The translations under genes and the position numbers were made by a program. Below, in pieces: positions 43,869 to 51,027 of a DNA stretch of 64,000 nt; position 1 is the first letter of the stretch, and each line of letters starts with the position of its first letter. Under the pieces are notes generated by a model. It was not told the origin of the DNA. It saw nothing but the letters and a program-made list of their open reading frames with translations, and ran no database searches. This DNA comes from DASVUC01 sp038237225 (GTDB lineage: Bacteria; Planctomycetota; Phycisphaerae; Tepidisphaerales; Tepidisphaeraceae). The stretch covers positions 62,001 to 126,000 of the forward strand of contig JBBRYX010000010.1 in assembly GCA_038237225.1 (NCBI GenBank), read 5' to 3'.

Positions 43869-44972
43869 ATGCCCGGCTTGAGCTATGAATCTTCGGGGGT
43901 GCGGTACGGTGCGCTGGATGCGTTCAAGCGGCTGTGCCAGCGCGAAGCCGCCACCACCGTCGCGGCGCTCGCGTCTCACCAACTCTCTGAGCCCGCCAAC
44001 ATCCGCGGCGAATCCGCTTATCTCATCGAAACCCCCGCCTCCTATCTCGCGCATGTCGAGGAAGGTCTCGGCACCAAAAACCTCGTCGCGGATTGCGTAC
44101 TCAAACTCACCGGAAAATCCTTCTATGCCAGCATCGGCATCGACACCGTCGCCACCATGGTCAACGACCTGATCACCACCGGCGCACTCCCGATCTCCAT
44201 CGCCATGCACGCGGCGGTAGGCGACTCCAGTTGGTTCGAAGAGCGCCAGCGCTCCGAAGATCTCGCCCGAGGGTTCGCCCAAGGCTGCCGAATCTCCAAC
44301 GCCGTCTGGGCCGGGGGTGAAACGCCCGCCCTCAAGGGCATCGTCAACAACGACACCATCGTCCTCGCCGGCAGCGCCATCGGTACGATCTTTCCCAAGA
44401 GCAACCGCATCGCGGGAAACATCGCCGATGGCGACGCCATCCTCTTCCTCGCCTCATCCGGTGTGCAAACCAACGGCCTCACCCTCTGCCGCGCCCTCGC
44501 CGACAAACTCCCCAGCGGCTACCTCACCGATCTCCCCGACGGACGCACCTACGGCGAAACCCTCCTCGATCCCTCCATCATCTACGTCCGCTTCATCCAA
44601 GCCTGCCAGCACGCGAAGATCCCCATCCACTACGCCGTCCACGTCACCGGGCACGGCTGGCGAAAGCTCATGCGCGCCCCCGATCCTTTCGTCTACCGCA
44701 TCACCACCCTCCGCCCGCCCCTCCCAATCTTCCACTTTATCCAAACCCAAGGCCAGGTCGATCAACGCGAGATGTACGCCACCTTCAACATGGGCGTCGG
44801 CTTCGCAATCTATCTCGATCCCACCCAGGCCCAGAGCGCGCTCAAACTCGCACAAGAAACCGGGTATGATGCGTACCTCGCCGGCACCGTGATGCGCGCC
44901 GGCTCCCGAAAAGCCGTCGAGATCGCGCCGCTCGACATCACCTTCCAAGCCGATACCCTCGCGGTGCGGTAG
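43869..44972 (+). CDS. AIR-synthase-related (PurM-like) protein
   Basis: 367 residues of the PurM/ThiL/SelD fold: YGALDAFKRLCQREAA, ETPASYLAHVEEGLGTKNLVAD, ASIGIDTVATMVNDLITTGALPISI (the ATP-binding DDxxxxGAxP-type segment), AVWAGGETPALKGIVN, and LASSGVQTNGLTLCRALAD, then HVTGHGWRKLMRAP. It resembles phosphoribosylformylglycinamidine cyclo-ligase (purine step 5) in the longer form seen in Planctomycetes and Bacteroidetes. I am confident of the superfamily and fairly sure it serves as PurM. Confidence 0.85.
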   Translation: MPGLSYESSGVRYGALDAFKRLCQREAATTVAALASHQLSEPANIRGESAYLIETPASYLAHVEEGLGTKNLVADCVLKLTGKSFYASIGIDTVATMVNDLITTGALPISIAMHAAVGDSSWFEERQRSEDLARGFAQGCRISNAVWAGGETPALKGIVNNDTIVLAGSAIGTIFPKSNRIAGNIADGDAILFLASSGVQTNGLTLCRALADKLPSGYLTDLPDGRTYGETLLDPSIIYVRFIQACQHAKIPIHYAVHVTGHGWRKLMRAPDPFVYRITTLRPPLPIFHFIQTQGQVDQREMYATFNMGVGFAIYLDPTQAQSALKLAQETGYDAYLAGTVMRAGSRKAVEIAPLDITFQADTLAVR

Positions 44973-45150
44973 GCGCGGGTCGCATACGGATTTCTTGATT
45001 CTCGCGCCTTTGGTTAGCGGCCCCGCTTGCGGGGCGCGGATTTCGAATGGGAATCAAGCGAGAGAATTAAACAGAATCCGTCTGAGACCCGCCCGTACAG
45101 GGTGACCCGATGAGCCGCCTCCGCGGTCCCCGACCCAGCCGCCATAACTA

Positions 45151-45188
45151 GCGCGCTGCGCTAAAAGCGCACCGGGCGCGCAGCGCGC
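45151..45188. repeat. GCGCGCTGCGC hairpin, copy 1
   Basis: GCGCGCTGCGC (45151-45161) and its reverse complement GCGCAGCGCGC (45178-45188) around 16 bases containing TAAAAGCGCACCGG. The stem word recurs in copy 2, 110 bp away. Confidence 0.7.
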
Positions 45189-45260
45189 CAAATCGCAAAA
45201 TCCACTTTCTTCAAACAATTTTCTCCTGTTTTCCCGATGATTTCGCACCAACCATTCAAT

Positions 45261-45296
45261 GGCGCTGCGCGCAAAAAAGCCTTTTCGCGCAGCGCC
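45261..45296. repeat. GGCGCTGCGCG hairpin, copy 2
   Basis: Perfect 11-bp arms 45261-45271 and 45286-45296 around a 14-base loop CAAAAAAGCCTTTT, which itself can pair AAAA with TTTT. Shares the stem word with copy 1. Confidence 0.75.
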
Positions 45297-45551
45297 AAGG
45301 TCATTACAGAAGGGAACTACAGAAGGAGTACCCGATGCCCAACCACTCCCCCCGTCGCCCTCTCGCTACTTTCACCGCTTCCCGCGCCGCCCGGTTCTCA
45401 TGTCCGAGACTTTCCGAAATCCGGTTTCAAACGACTTTCTGTCTTCCCACCCTCACCCTCGCCCGTGGCACCTCCCAGAACCTCCCAAAACCTCCCACGC
45501 TTTCAAATTCGATCAGGAACTTCCCGAGGGGTTCCCAACGGAAGTGGCCCA

Positions 45552-46325
45552 CTACAACCCACTCGTCAAAACAAACTTCGTCAGCCGCATCCGCCGTCCC
45601 AGCGTGTGTTCAATATGATTCGCGAGCAGACGATTGATCGGGTCCGTCTGATACCGCGTCAGCCGAGGCAGCCGATGCGCGCTCCCATTACTCCGCGGCA
45701 GGCGCAGGATTGTCTGCACCATCCGTAAAAGCCGCGCATCAATCTGCAGCCGATCAGGCACCACCTCTTCGCAGTTGCGACAGACCACGCCTCCCCGATT
45801 CGCCGAAAAATACGCCGGCTCACGATCGCTCAGAACCGATTGGCATCCCGTACAGTTCGCCAGTTCCGCCAGATACCCCGTCTCGCGAAGCAGATCGAGC
45901 TCGAATGCAAGAAACGCTTCTTCCGCGCGATTCGTCTCAAGCTCCTGAAGCGTCTGCTCGAGACGCGCGAAAAGCTCAGGATGAGGATCGTGTTCTTCAA
46001 TCAAAAAGCCGACAAGTTCCGCCGCGTACTGCGCGAGGTAAACCGCCCGCAGATTGCTTCGCAGGCCGAGGTGTCCATCCTGAAGCTTCCATTCCGTGAG
46101 CGTCCCCAACGGCCTCTCCAGATCCAGCGTGAACACCGCTTCCCCGAGATCCAGAAGATCAATCCCGCCCCCAAACCTGCTCGCCCCTTGCTTGGTCGTG
46201 CGATGCGCCCCCTTCGCGATCACGCGCACGATCCCCTCGCGCTTCCCCACAAGCGTCAGGATCTGCGATGTTTCACTGTACTCCACCTTCCGCAGGCAGA
46301 TGCAGCGATCCGAAACCAGTGCCAT
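45552..46325 (-). CDS. recO: DNA repair protein RecO
   Basis: 257 residues. N-terminal OB fold: CICLRKVEYSETSQILTLVGKREGIVRVIAKGAHRTTKQ. Helical C-part with the zinc motif: LANCTGCQSVLSDREPAYFSANRGGVVCRNCEEV, giving C-x2-C and C-x2-C. RecO loads RecA with RecF and RecR and anneals SSB-coated strands. A TATAAT on the minus strand at about 46335-46340 lies very close to the start, suggesting a very short leader. Confidence 0.93.
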   Translation of the reverse strand: MALVSDRCICLRKVEYSETSQILTLVGKREGIVRVIAKGAHRTTKQGASRFGGGIDLLDLGEAVFTLDLERPLGTLTEWKLQDGHLGLRSNLRAVYLAQYAAELVGFLIEEHDPHPELFARLEQTLQELETNRAEEAFLAFELDLLRETGYLAELANCTGCQSVLSDREPAYFSANRGGVVCRNCEEVVPDRLQIDARLLRMVQTILRLPRSNGSAHRLPRLTRYQTDPINRLLANHIEHTLGRRMRLTKFVLTSGL

Positions 46326-46356
46326 ACCACCGAATTATAGCGGCGCCAGCCGGCTG

Positions 46357-46385
46357 TTGAGCACCCGACCCAAAGACTCTATAGT
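46357..46385 (+). promoter_or_regulatory. promoter of the tRNA-Lys/tRNA-Ala unit
   Basis: -35 TTGAGC (46357-46362), 17-bp spacer, -10 TATAGT (46380-46385). Transcription would start about eight bases before the tRNA-Lys 5' end. Confidence 0.6.
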
Positions 46386-46400
46386 GGTGTTCTATCCCTC

Positions 46401-46473
46401 GGGTCGGTAGCTCAGTTGGTAGAGCACGAGCCTTTTAAGCTTGTGGTCCTGGGTTCGAGTCCCAGCCGACCCA
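46401..46473 (+). tRNA. tRNA-Lys (UUU)
   Basis: Standard cloverleaf: acceptor GGGTCGG/CCGACCC with discriminator A, D arm GCTC..GAGC, anticodon stem CGAGC/GCTTG around CTTTTAA (anticodon TTT), T arm CTGGG-TTCGAGT-CCCAG. CCA not encoded. Confidence 0.96.
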
Positions 46474-46482
46474 TCAACTCAC

Positions 46483-46555
46483 GGGGCCGTAGCTCAATTG
46501 GGAGAGCACCGCGTTTGCAACGCGGGGGTTGGCGGTTCGAGCCCGCTCGGCTCCA
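46483..46555 (+). tRNA. tRNA-Ala (UGC)
   Basis: Nine bases after tRNA-Lys. Acceptor GGGGCCG/CGGCTCC (one G-U pair) with discriminator A, anticodon stem CCGCG/CGCGG around TTTGCAA (anticodon TGC), T loop TTCGAGC. CCA not encoded. Confidence 0.95.
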
Positions 46556-46695
46556 TTGGATCGATCACCGTAATGGGATCAGGATTTGAGTCTTTAGAGT
46601 ACGCCCGGCAAGCCACTGCCGCGGAGACGGCGCACCCATCAATGATCGAATGTCGCCCGCGAAAGAGAGCCCAGCGGCTCTGCCGCGGGATGTCG

Positions 46696-47118
46696 TCACT
46701 GACCCACGATCTTAAACATCGAAACCGACTGACCGCTCGGCGTGGTCACGCCATGATTGATGATCACGCCGGTAAAGACTTCCCCATCGGCCCGCGTCAG
46801 CACCGGCCGCGCCACCACAATGAACGTTGACAACCCCCCGGCCGTCGTAGTCGTCACCTCCCGCGTGCTGTTGTCAAACTCATATGCCAGCCCGCTATTC
46901 GAGCCAATGCCGCTGCCTTCCAGCTTCGAGACTTGCAATGTATGGCTCCCGCCTCCCGCACCGCTCACCGCAAGCATCCTCAAGTCCCGGACCCAATCAC
47001 AGTCTCCGGCTGGATGAGCGGATCCACCGTTACTGACGTGGGAGCGCCCTTCTCCGAAAAATTTACAACCGACGCGGACATCAAACGCCGCGTCTCAAGA
47101 GATTCGAGAAATCTGCAT
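46696..47118 (-). pseudogene. broken LEPR-XLL surface protein gene
   Basis: One frame, from about 47111 to 46980, reads FLESLETRRLMSASVVNFSE, then GAPTSVTVDPLIQPETVIGSGT: a perfect planctomycete LExRRLMS opening, but it has no ATG, GTG or TTG before the upstream gene's stop and ends at a TGA. A second frame, from TTG 46983 or ATG 46977 to the stop at 46696, reads a 95-residue Gly/Ser/Thr-rich extracellular-type body (SGAGGGSHTLQVSKLEG, GVTTPSGQSVSMFKIVGQ). The only well-placed ATG (47118) is in the second frame and hits a stop after seven codons. So at least two frame changes separate start, motif and body. Confidence 0.5.
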
Positions 47119-47140
47119 GACAGCTGGCGGCGTGCCGTTG

Positions 47141-47569
47141 CTATTTCGCCGGCGGGGCAGCGGGCGTCGAACTCACGCTGCTGCTGAATCCATGATTGCT
47201 GTGGTCAAGGTTGTTCGTCCCGCTGGAGAGCTCGTAATCTTCGACGACGTCCGCTTTGTTCAGCACAATTTGCAACTGCTGATGCTCCGTCGTCCCTTCC
47301 GAACCGCCCATGTATGCTCCCGCGAATGGGATGAAGCTCGTCCCCTTCACATGCGTGTCCGACTGGGTATACGAATACACCATCATGCGGCGCCCGTCTC
47401 CCATCAGGCTGACATTCATAGGTTGGCCGAACATTTGTTGGATTTGCGCCCGAGTAGTGACGCCTTTTTGAATTTCGGAGACCCTGCTCTCTTCAATCTT
47501 TGTGCCGTGGGATGATGAGGCGCAGCCGATTCCCAAGATGACCAGACAAATTGCAAAAACTTTCCGCAT
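47141..47569 (-). CDS. BamE/OmlA-like (SmpA) lipoprotein
   Basis: 142 residues. MRKVFAICLVILGIGCASSS is a lipoprotein signal with lipobox GIGC. VSEIQKGVTTRAQIQQMFGQPMNVSLMGDGRRMMVYSYTQ is the SmpA/OmlA domain (short alpha-alpha, three beta strands). BamE itself is smaller and works in outer-membrane protein assembly; SmpA-type lipoproteins are diverse, so I do not call it bamE. TAGGAGC precedes ATG 47569. Confidence 0.8.
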   Translation of the reverse strand: MRKVFAICLVILGIGCASSSHGTKIEESRVSEIQKGVTTRAQIQQMFGQPMNVSLMGDGRRMMVYSYTQSDTHVKGTSFIPFAGAYMGGSEGTTEHQQLQIVLNKADVVEDYELSSGTNNLDHSNHGFSSSVSSTPAAPPAK

Positions 47570-47613
47570 GGATTGCTCCTAATAAGAAGGGTTTAAGATT
47601 TCCTTTGATGAAT

Positions 47614-49476
47614 CTATACAAGCAGCGTGGCAATGCCGGACCAGGTGTCCAGCTTCTTTTTGTCTATCTGCGCATAGTTTGTTCCCGAACCGCCGGAGAG
47701 CGTATCGCGCGCGCCGTCTCGCGACACGAGTATGTCATTTCCCGAGCCACCGGAAAGGTTGTCGGAACCAGCGTCGCCGTAAAGTCGGTCATTGCCGCTG
47801 CCCCCGATCAAGATGTCGTTTCCACCGCCACCAAAAATGCGATCCGCACCGGGACCTCCGTCAATGAAGTCAGCGCCAGGACCACCTAAAAGCGTGTCGT
47901 TTCCGCCGCCTCCGTAGATGCTTACCCTGGAGACGCCGCGAGCAATTACGAGTTTGTCGCTACCGCCGCCAAGATTGATCGACAGACGCTTAACCTGCGA
48001 CTTTTTGAACGCAAGGGTGCCCAGATTGCTGGTGACTAAAACGCGGCCCTTCTTGTCGATGGTGATCGAAAAACTGTCCTTCCCGCCGGTCCCCGAGGCG
48101 ATGAGTGTGCCGCCGGAGGAAAGTGACGCGAACGGAGGACCGACCGTTTTCCACAACTCATTGCCCACGATCCCATTGTCGGCGGTGAAGAAGAGCGTTC
48201 CCTGCACGTCAGCTAGATGTCCGACGTTCGATCCACTCAACCCTGGATTCAAGTCGGCGACCATAAAAGTGCCGGCTGCAGTGCCATCGCTCTGCCAGAG
48301 TTCCGAGCCATGCACGCCATCATTGGCACTGAAATAAAGCCGCCCACCGACGCCGGTCAGGCCTCCAAAACTGGTGCTTCCCACGCTGATATCTTTCACC
48401 ATTACGGTGCCCGCCTCAGTACCGTCGGTGACCCAAAGCTCCCTGCCGTGAACGACGTCGTCCGCAGTAAAAAAAATTCGATTGCCGATGATCGTTAGGT
48501 CCGCCGGTGACGATCCAATTCCGGAAAACCCCTGCGATTCGCTATAAGTGTCAATGTTCTTCAGCATCAGCGTCCCAGCCTCAGTCCCGTCGCTTACCCA
48601 TAGCTCGTGGCCGTGACTCTGGTCATCCGCTGAGAAGTACAGCTTTCCACCGAAGCTCGTCAGGTCGCTGGGTGATGAACCGATGATGCTCTGCCCGATT
48701 TCTTTAACCACATGAGCGGCGTTTTCAGTGCCGTCGGTGATCCAAAGCTCTGGATTAAACTTGCTGTCTGAAGCTTGAAAAAATATGCTTGATCCGACTG
48801 CCTCGATGCTGCCGGCTTGGACTGAATCAATCAATCGTGTGCCAGCGGTGGTGCCGTCGCTGACCCAGAATCCCCCATCCGAGTTGAAGTAGAGCTTACC
48901 GTTCGCTTCGGCGATGCCCCCGCCGCTGGGACTAACGTTCTTGATCGGGCCCGTACCGGCGGCGGTGCCGTCGCTTTTCCACAGCGCGTCGTTCGCGAAA
49001 TACAGCGAACCGTTTAGCGGGACCAGGGGACCCCGGAAACTCTCACCATAAACGCTGGTGCCGCCTAGGTCCTTGACCGGTAATGTTCCCGATGCGGTTC
49101 CGTTGCTGCGCCAAAGATATGGCTTCGGGAAGACGGAATTCCCGGCAGGGGGGTTATAACTTGCGGTGAAGTAGAGCGTTCCATTGAGATTCGTGAGATT
49201 GGAAAGGTCTTTGAATTCGTCGCTCTCGCCTTTTAACAACGTTGTTCCCGCGGCGCTTCCGTTACTCTTCCACAAGCCATCCTTCACGAAAAACAACGTA
49301 TTGGTGACAACTTGAAAATCCGAAGCAAAGGAGCCGGGGAGACCGGGATTGAGGTCTTTGACAAGTCCAACCGAGAGCAGACGGCGTAGTTCGAGAGACT
49401 CAAGGACAGCGCCGGACCCAATGATTGATGACACATTCCCCCTGACCTCGCCCATTCGTTCTTCCCGCATCTCCAT
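47614..49476 (-). CDS. ELWxxDGT-repeat and RTX surface protein with LEPR-XLL start
   Basis: 620 residues. AVLESLELRRLLSVGLVKDL is the LEPR-XLL motif (about residue 25). Residues 45-450 contain about nine repeats of the ELWVSDGTEAGTLMLKNI type (ELWxxDGT family, likely a beta-propeller). After a short beta segment come RTX nonapeptides, GGGGNDTLLGGPGADFIDGG to GGSGNDILVS, at about 525-600, which bind calcium. So it should be an exported calcium-stabilised cell-surface protein. Of the ATGs at 49476, 49470 and 49455 the second has the best-spaced GGGAG. Confidence 0.85.
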   Translation of the reverse strand: MEMREERMGEVRGNVSSIIGSGAVLESLELRRLLSVGLVKDLNPGLPGSFASDFQVVTNTLFFVKDGLWKSNGSAAGTTLLKGESDEFKDLSNLTNLNGTLYFTASYNPPAGNSVFPKPYLWRSNGTASGTLPVKDLGGTSVYGESFRGPLVPLNGSLYFANDALWKSDGTAAGTGPIKNVSPSGGGIAEANGKLYFNSDGGFWVSDGTTAGTRLIDSVQAGSIEAVGSSIFFQASDSKFNPELWITDGTENAAHVVKEIGQSIIGSSPSDLTSFGGKLYFSADDQSHGHELWVSDGTEAGTLMLKNIDTYSESQGFSGIGSSPADLTIIGNRIFFTADDVVHGRELWVTDGTEAGTVMVKDISVGSTSFGGLTGVGGRLYFSANDGVHGSELWQSDGTAAGTFMVADLNPGLSGSNVGHLADVQGTLFFTADNGIVGNELWKTVGPPFASLSSGGTLIASGTGGKDSFSITIDKKGRVLVTSNLGTLAFKKSQVKRLSINLGGGSDKLVIARGVSRVSIYGGGGNDTLLGGPGADFIDGGPGADRIFGGGGNDILIGGSGNDRLYGDAGSDNLSGGSGNDILVSRDGARDTLSGGSGTNYAQIDKKKLDTWSGIATLLV

Positions 49477-49750
49477 CTCCCGTTAATGCCCATTCCTGCG
49501 AACGACAACGCAGAGCCTGAAATCCTGACCCAAAGACATGTCCCGCCGCAACCTATCCGAACCAACCATCACAATGCAAGTAATTGCCACTACCCTAAAC
49601 AGGTGAATTGATCCCTTCACCCGAACTGTCCTGCTGCCCGTAATTTCCGCGTTCGTTGCCGCGATCGGATTTGCAAACCGCTGCAGTAAGTATATTTACC
49701 GTAAGGATAATTCATAGACCCTTCTGCGTCAATGGCTAGCGTCGGCTCCT
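49477..49750. promoter_or_regulatory. upstream region of the HTH genes with GTAA/TTAC palindromes
   Basis: No gene seen. At 49686-49704 the string GTAAGTATATTTACCGTAA has two overlapping dyads, GTAA-N6-TTAC and TTAC-C-GTAA, about 50 bases before the first HTH gene; a plausible autoregulatory operator overlapping a TATATT -10-like box. Confidence 0.35.
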
Positions 49751-49960
49751 GTGTTCGCAGAGGAGCTACGCAAGCTGCGGCTGAAGATGGGGCTGACTCA
49801 GGAAGAAGTGGCCGCGCGCGCCCGAGTCTCACGCGAGTACGTGAGCATGCTTGAAGGCGGGAAGAATTCTCCGACTATTGAAATCTTTATTCGACTCTGT
49901 CGCGCGGTGGGCGCATCTCCCGCCGAAGTCGTCACAAGACTCGAGCGCAGCAAGAGATAG
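49751..49960 (+). CDS. XRE-family helix-turn-helix regulator
   Basis: 69 residues that are almost entirely one Cro/C1-type HTH: LRKLRLKMGLTQEEVAARARVSREYVSMLEGGKNSPTIEIFIRLCRAVGASP. The recognition helix is SREYVSMLE. GTG start at 49751; no better start. Its stop (TAG) is one base before the presumed start of the second HTH gene. Confidence 0.85.
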   Translation: MFAEELRKLRLKMGLTQEEVAARARVSREYVSMLEGGKNSPTIEIFIRLCRAVGASPAEVVTRLERSKR

Positions 49961-49961
49961 C

Positions 49962-50204
49962 ATTGCCAAGAGTCAGCATGCCGCCAGCTATCGCCCCGTG
50001 CCGCCACTCCTGCGGCAGATGCGAGAGCAGGCGGGTCTCACCCAGCGCGACATGGCTCGTCTCACGCGCCGAAGCCAACCCTGGGTTCACAAAAGTGAAA
50101 TCGGCGAGCGGCGGGTCGATATCTCGGAATTCCTGGAATGGTGCCTTGCCTGCGGGGCCGAGCCGCAGCTCATGTTCCAGCGCCTGGTCAAATCGCGCCG
50201 TTGA
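49962..50204 (+). CDS. second HTH regulator, apparent ATT start
   Basis: 80 residues if read from ATT 49962: IAKSQHAASYRPVPPLLRQM, REQAGLTQRDMARLTRRSQP, WVHKSEIGERRVDISEFLEW. It is an XRE-type HTH of the short kind whose members usually open M(A/S)KS.H..YR, so the ATT sits exactly where ATG is expected, seven bases after AAGAG and one base after the first HTH stop. GTG 49998 or ATG 50019 would cut into the first helix. The longer in-frame ATG at 49851 would overlap the first gene by 110 bases and add unrelated residues. Its 3' half is duplicated at 50898-51018. Confidence 0.7.
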   Translation: MAKSQHAASYRPVPPLLRQMREQAGLTQRDMARLTRRSQPWVHKSEIGERRVDISEFLEWCLACGAEPQLMFQRLVKSRR

Positions 50205-50213
50205 CGCTTGTTT

Positions 50214-50564
50214 TCATCGCAGCGGAATCCATTGAATCCGGTTCCGCATTTCCTCCGGCTGGTAAATCTTGGCGATCAGTTCAAGATCCCGCACGGCCTG
50301 TCCAATGGTCAATGAAACCTGCTTCCCGAAAATCAGGCCTGAAAATGTCTCGCCGGCTTGCATGCAATCTTGAGTGATGGCCAGTAGATCGACGTCCTGG
50401 CTGAAGAGTACCCGATCCAGGTTGGCTGCTCGGCCCAGGAGAATTCGGTCATCGCCCCGATCGGTGCCATCTTCGAGCGCAGTCAGGCAATCAACGCCGC
50501 GAGCGCGCAGGCCTCTGGTGACGGCGGATCGAACGTGGTGATCCATGTAGAGGCGAAGGCTCAA
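50214..50564 (-). CDS. DUF5615 PIN-like toxin
   Basis: 116 residues of the DUF5615 (Mut7-C/PIN-like) family: MSLRLYMDHHVRSAVTRGLRARGVDCLTALE with an Asp at the first acidic position, RGDDRILLGRAANLDRVLFSQDVDLL with further acids. Members pair with DUF433 proteins as toxin-antitoxin systems, acting as presumed RNases. ATG overlaps the DUF433 stop (50561-50564). Ends nine bases from the convergent HTH stop. Confidence 0.85.
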   Translation of the reverse strand: MSLRLYMDHHVRSAVTRGLRARGVDCLTALEDGTDRGDDRILLGRAANLDRVLFSQDVDLLAITQDCMQAGETFSGLIFGKQVSLTIGQAVRDLELIAKIYQPEEMRNRIQWIPLR

Positions 50565-50878
50565 GGAGAGATCTTTCTGGTGAGCAACTGGGCGCGGGTT
50601 GGTGTGGGCGGCAGCGACTCGAGAATCTCCTCCTCCTTACGCAGCCGTTGGTCAATCAGGCGGTCGATTTCTGCCTGGTTGTCGTAGTAATAGGCCAGGG
50701 CACTATAGATTTGCGCGAGAGTCAGGTGCGGGTGCTGGCGTTGAATTTCGTCGGCGTCCCAATGATGGATCAGGCGATCGAGCACGATGTGCACCAGCTT
50801 GAAGCCAGTGCCGGCGATAACAAGCGTGCCGTCGCGACGTTGCTCGATGTAGGGGTGGGTTACAGCGCTCATGCCCAT
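50561..50878 (-). CDS. DUF433 antitoxin
   Basis: 105 residues. THPYIEQRRDGTLVIAGTGFKLVHIVLDRLIHHWDADEIQRQHPHLTLAQIYSALAYYYDN is a DUF433 winged HTH that binds its own promoter and neutralises the partner. GTG/ATG starts cluster at 50872-50878. It is first in the two-gene unit, the usual antitoxin position. Only 19 bases separate it from the duplicated HTH fragment, so its promoter must lie inside that duplicate. Confidence 0.83.
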   Translation of the reverse strand: MGMSAVTHPYIEQRRDGTLVIAGTGFKLVHIVLDRLIHHWDADEIQRQHPHLTLAQIYSALAYYYDNQAEIDRLIDQRLRKEEEILESLPPTPTRAQLLTRKISP

Positions 50879-50897
50879 ATCATAATCATCATCAAGC

Positions 50898-51018
50898 GGT
50901 TCACAAAAGTGAAATCGGCGAGCGGCGCGTGGATATTTCGGAATTCCTGGAATGGTGCATCGCTTGTGGCGTTGACCCCGAGGCGGGATTTCGGCGCTTG
51001 ATCAAGTTGCGTCGCTGA
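50898..51018 (+). pseudogene. 3' half-copy of the second HTH gene
   Basis: Reads HKSEIGERRVDISEFLEW, CIACGVDPEAGFRRLIKLRR and stops at 51016-51018. The first 30 bases are identical to 50084-50113, then about 80 percent matching. It lacks the first half, including the first HTH helices, and any start codon. Confidence 0.85.
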
Positions 51019-51027
51019 AGCTCGCAA

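Larger units (their letters stand above)
44973..45551. other. intergenic region with three hairpins
   Basis: 579 bases without a convincing gene. It holds a GCGGCCCCGC-TT-GCGGGGCGC stem at about 45017-45037 (possible terminator of the AIR-synthase-related gene) and the two GCGCTGCGCG hairpins described separately; the rest is C/T-rich. Confidence 0.55.

Noticed and set aside
45237..45728. 163-residue Pro/Ser/Arg-rich ORF before recO
   Set aside because: Runs into recO antisense; composition is that of C/T-rich non-coding DNA.
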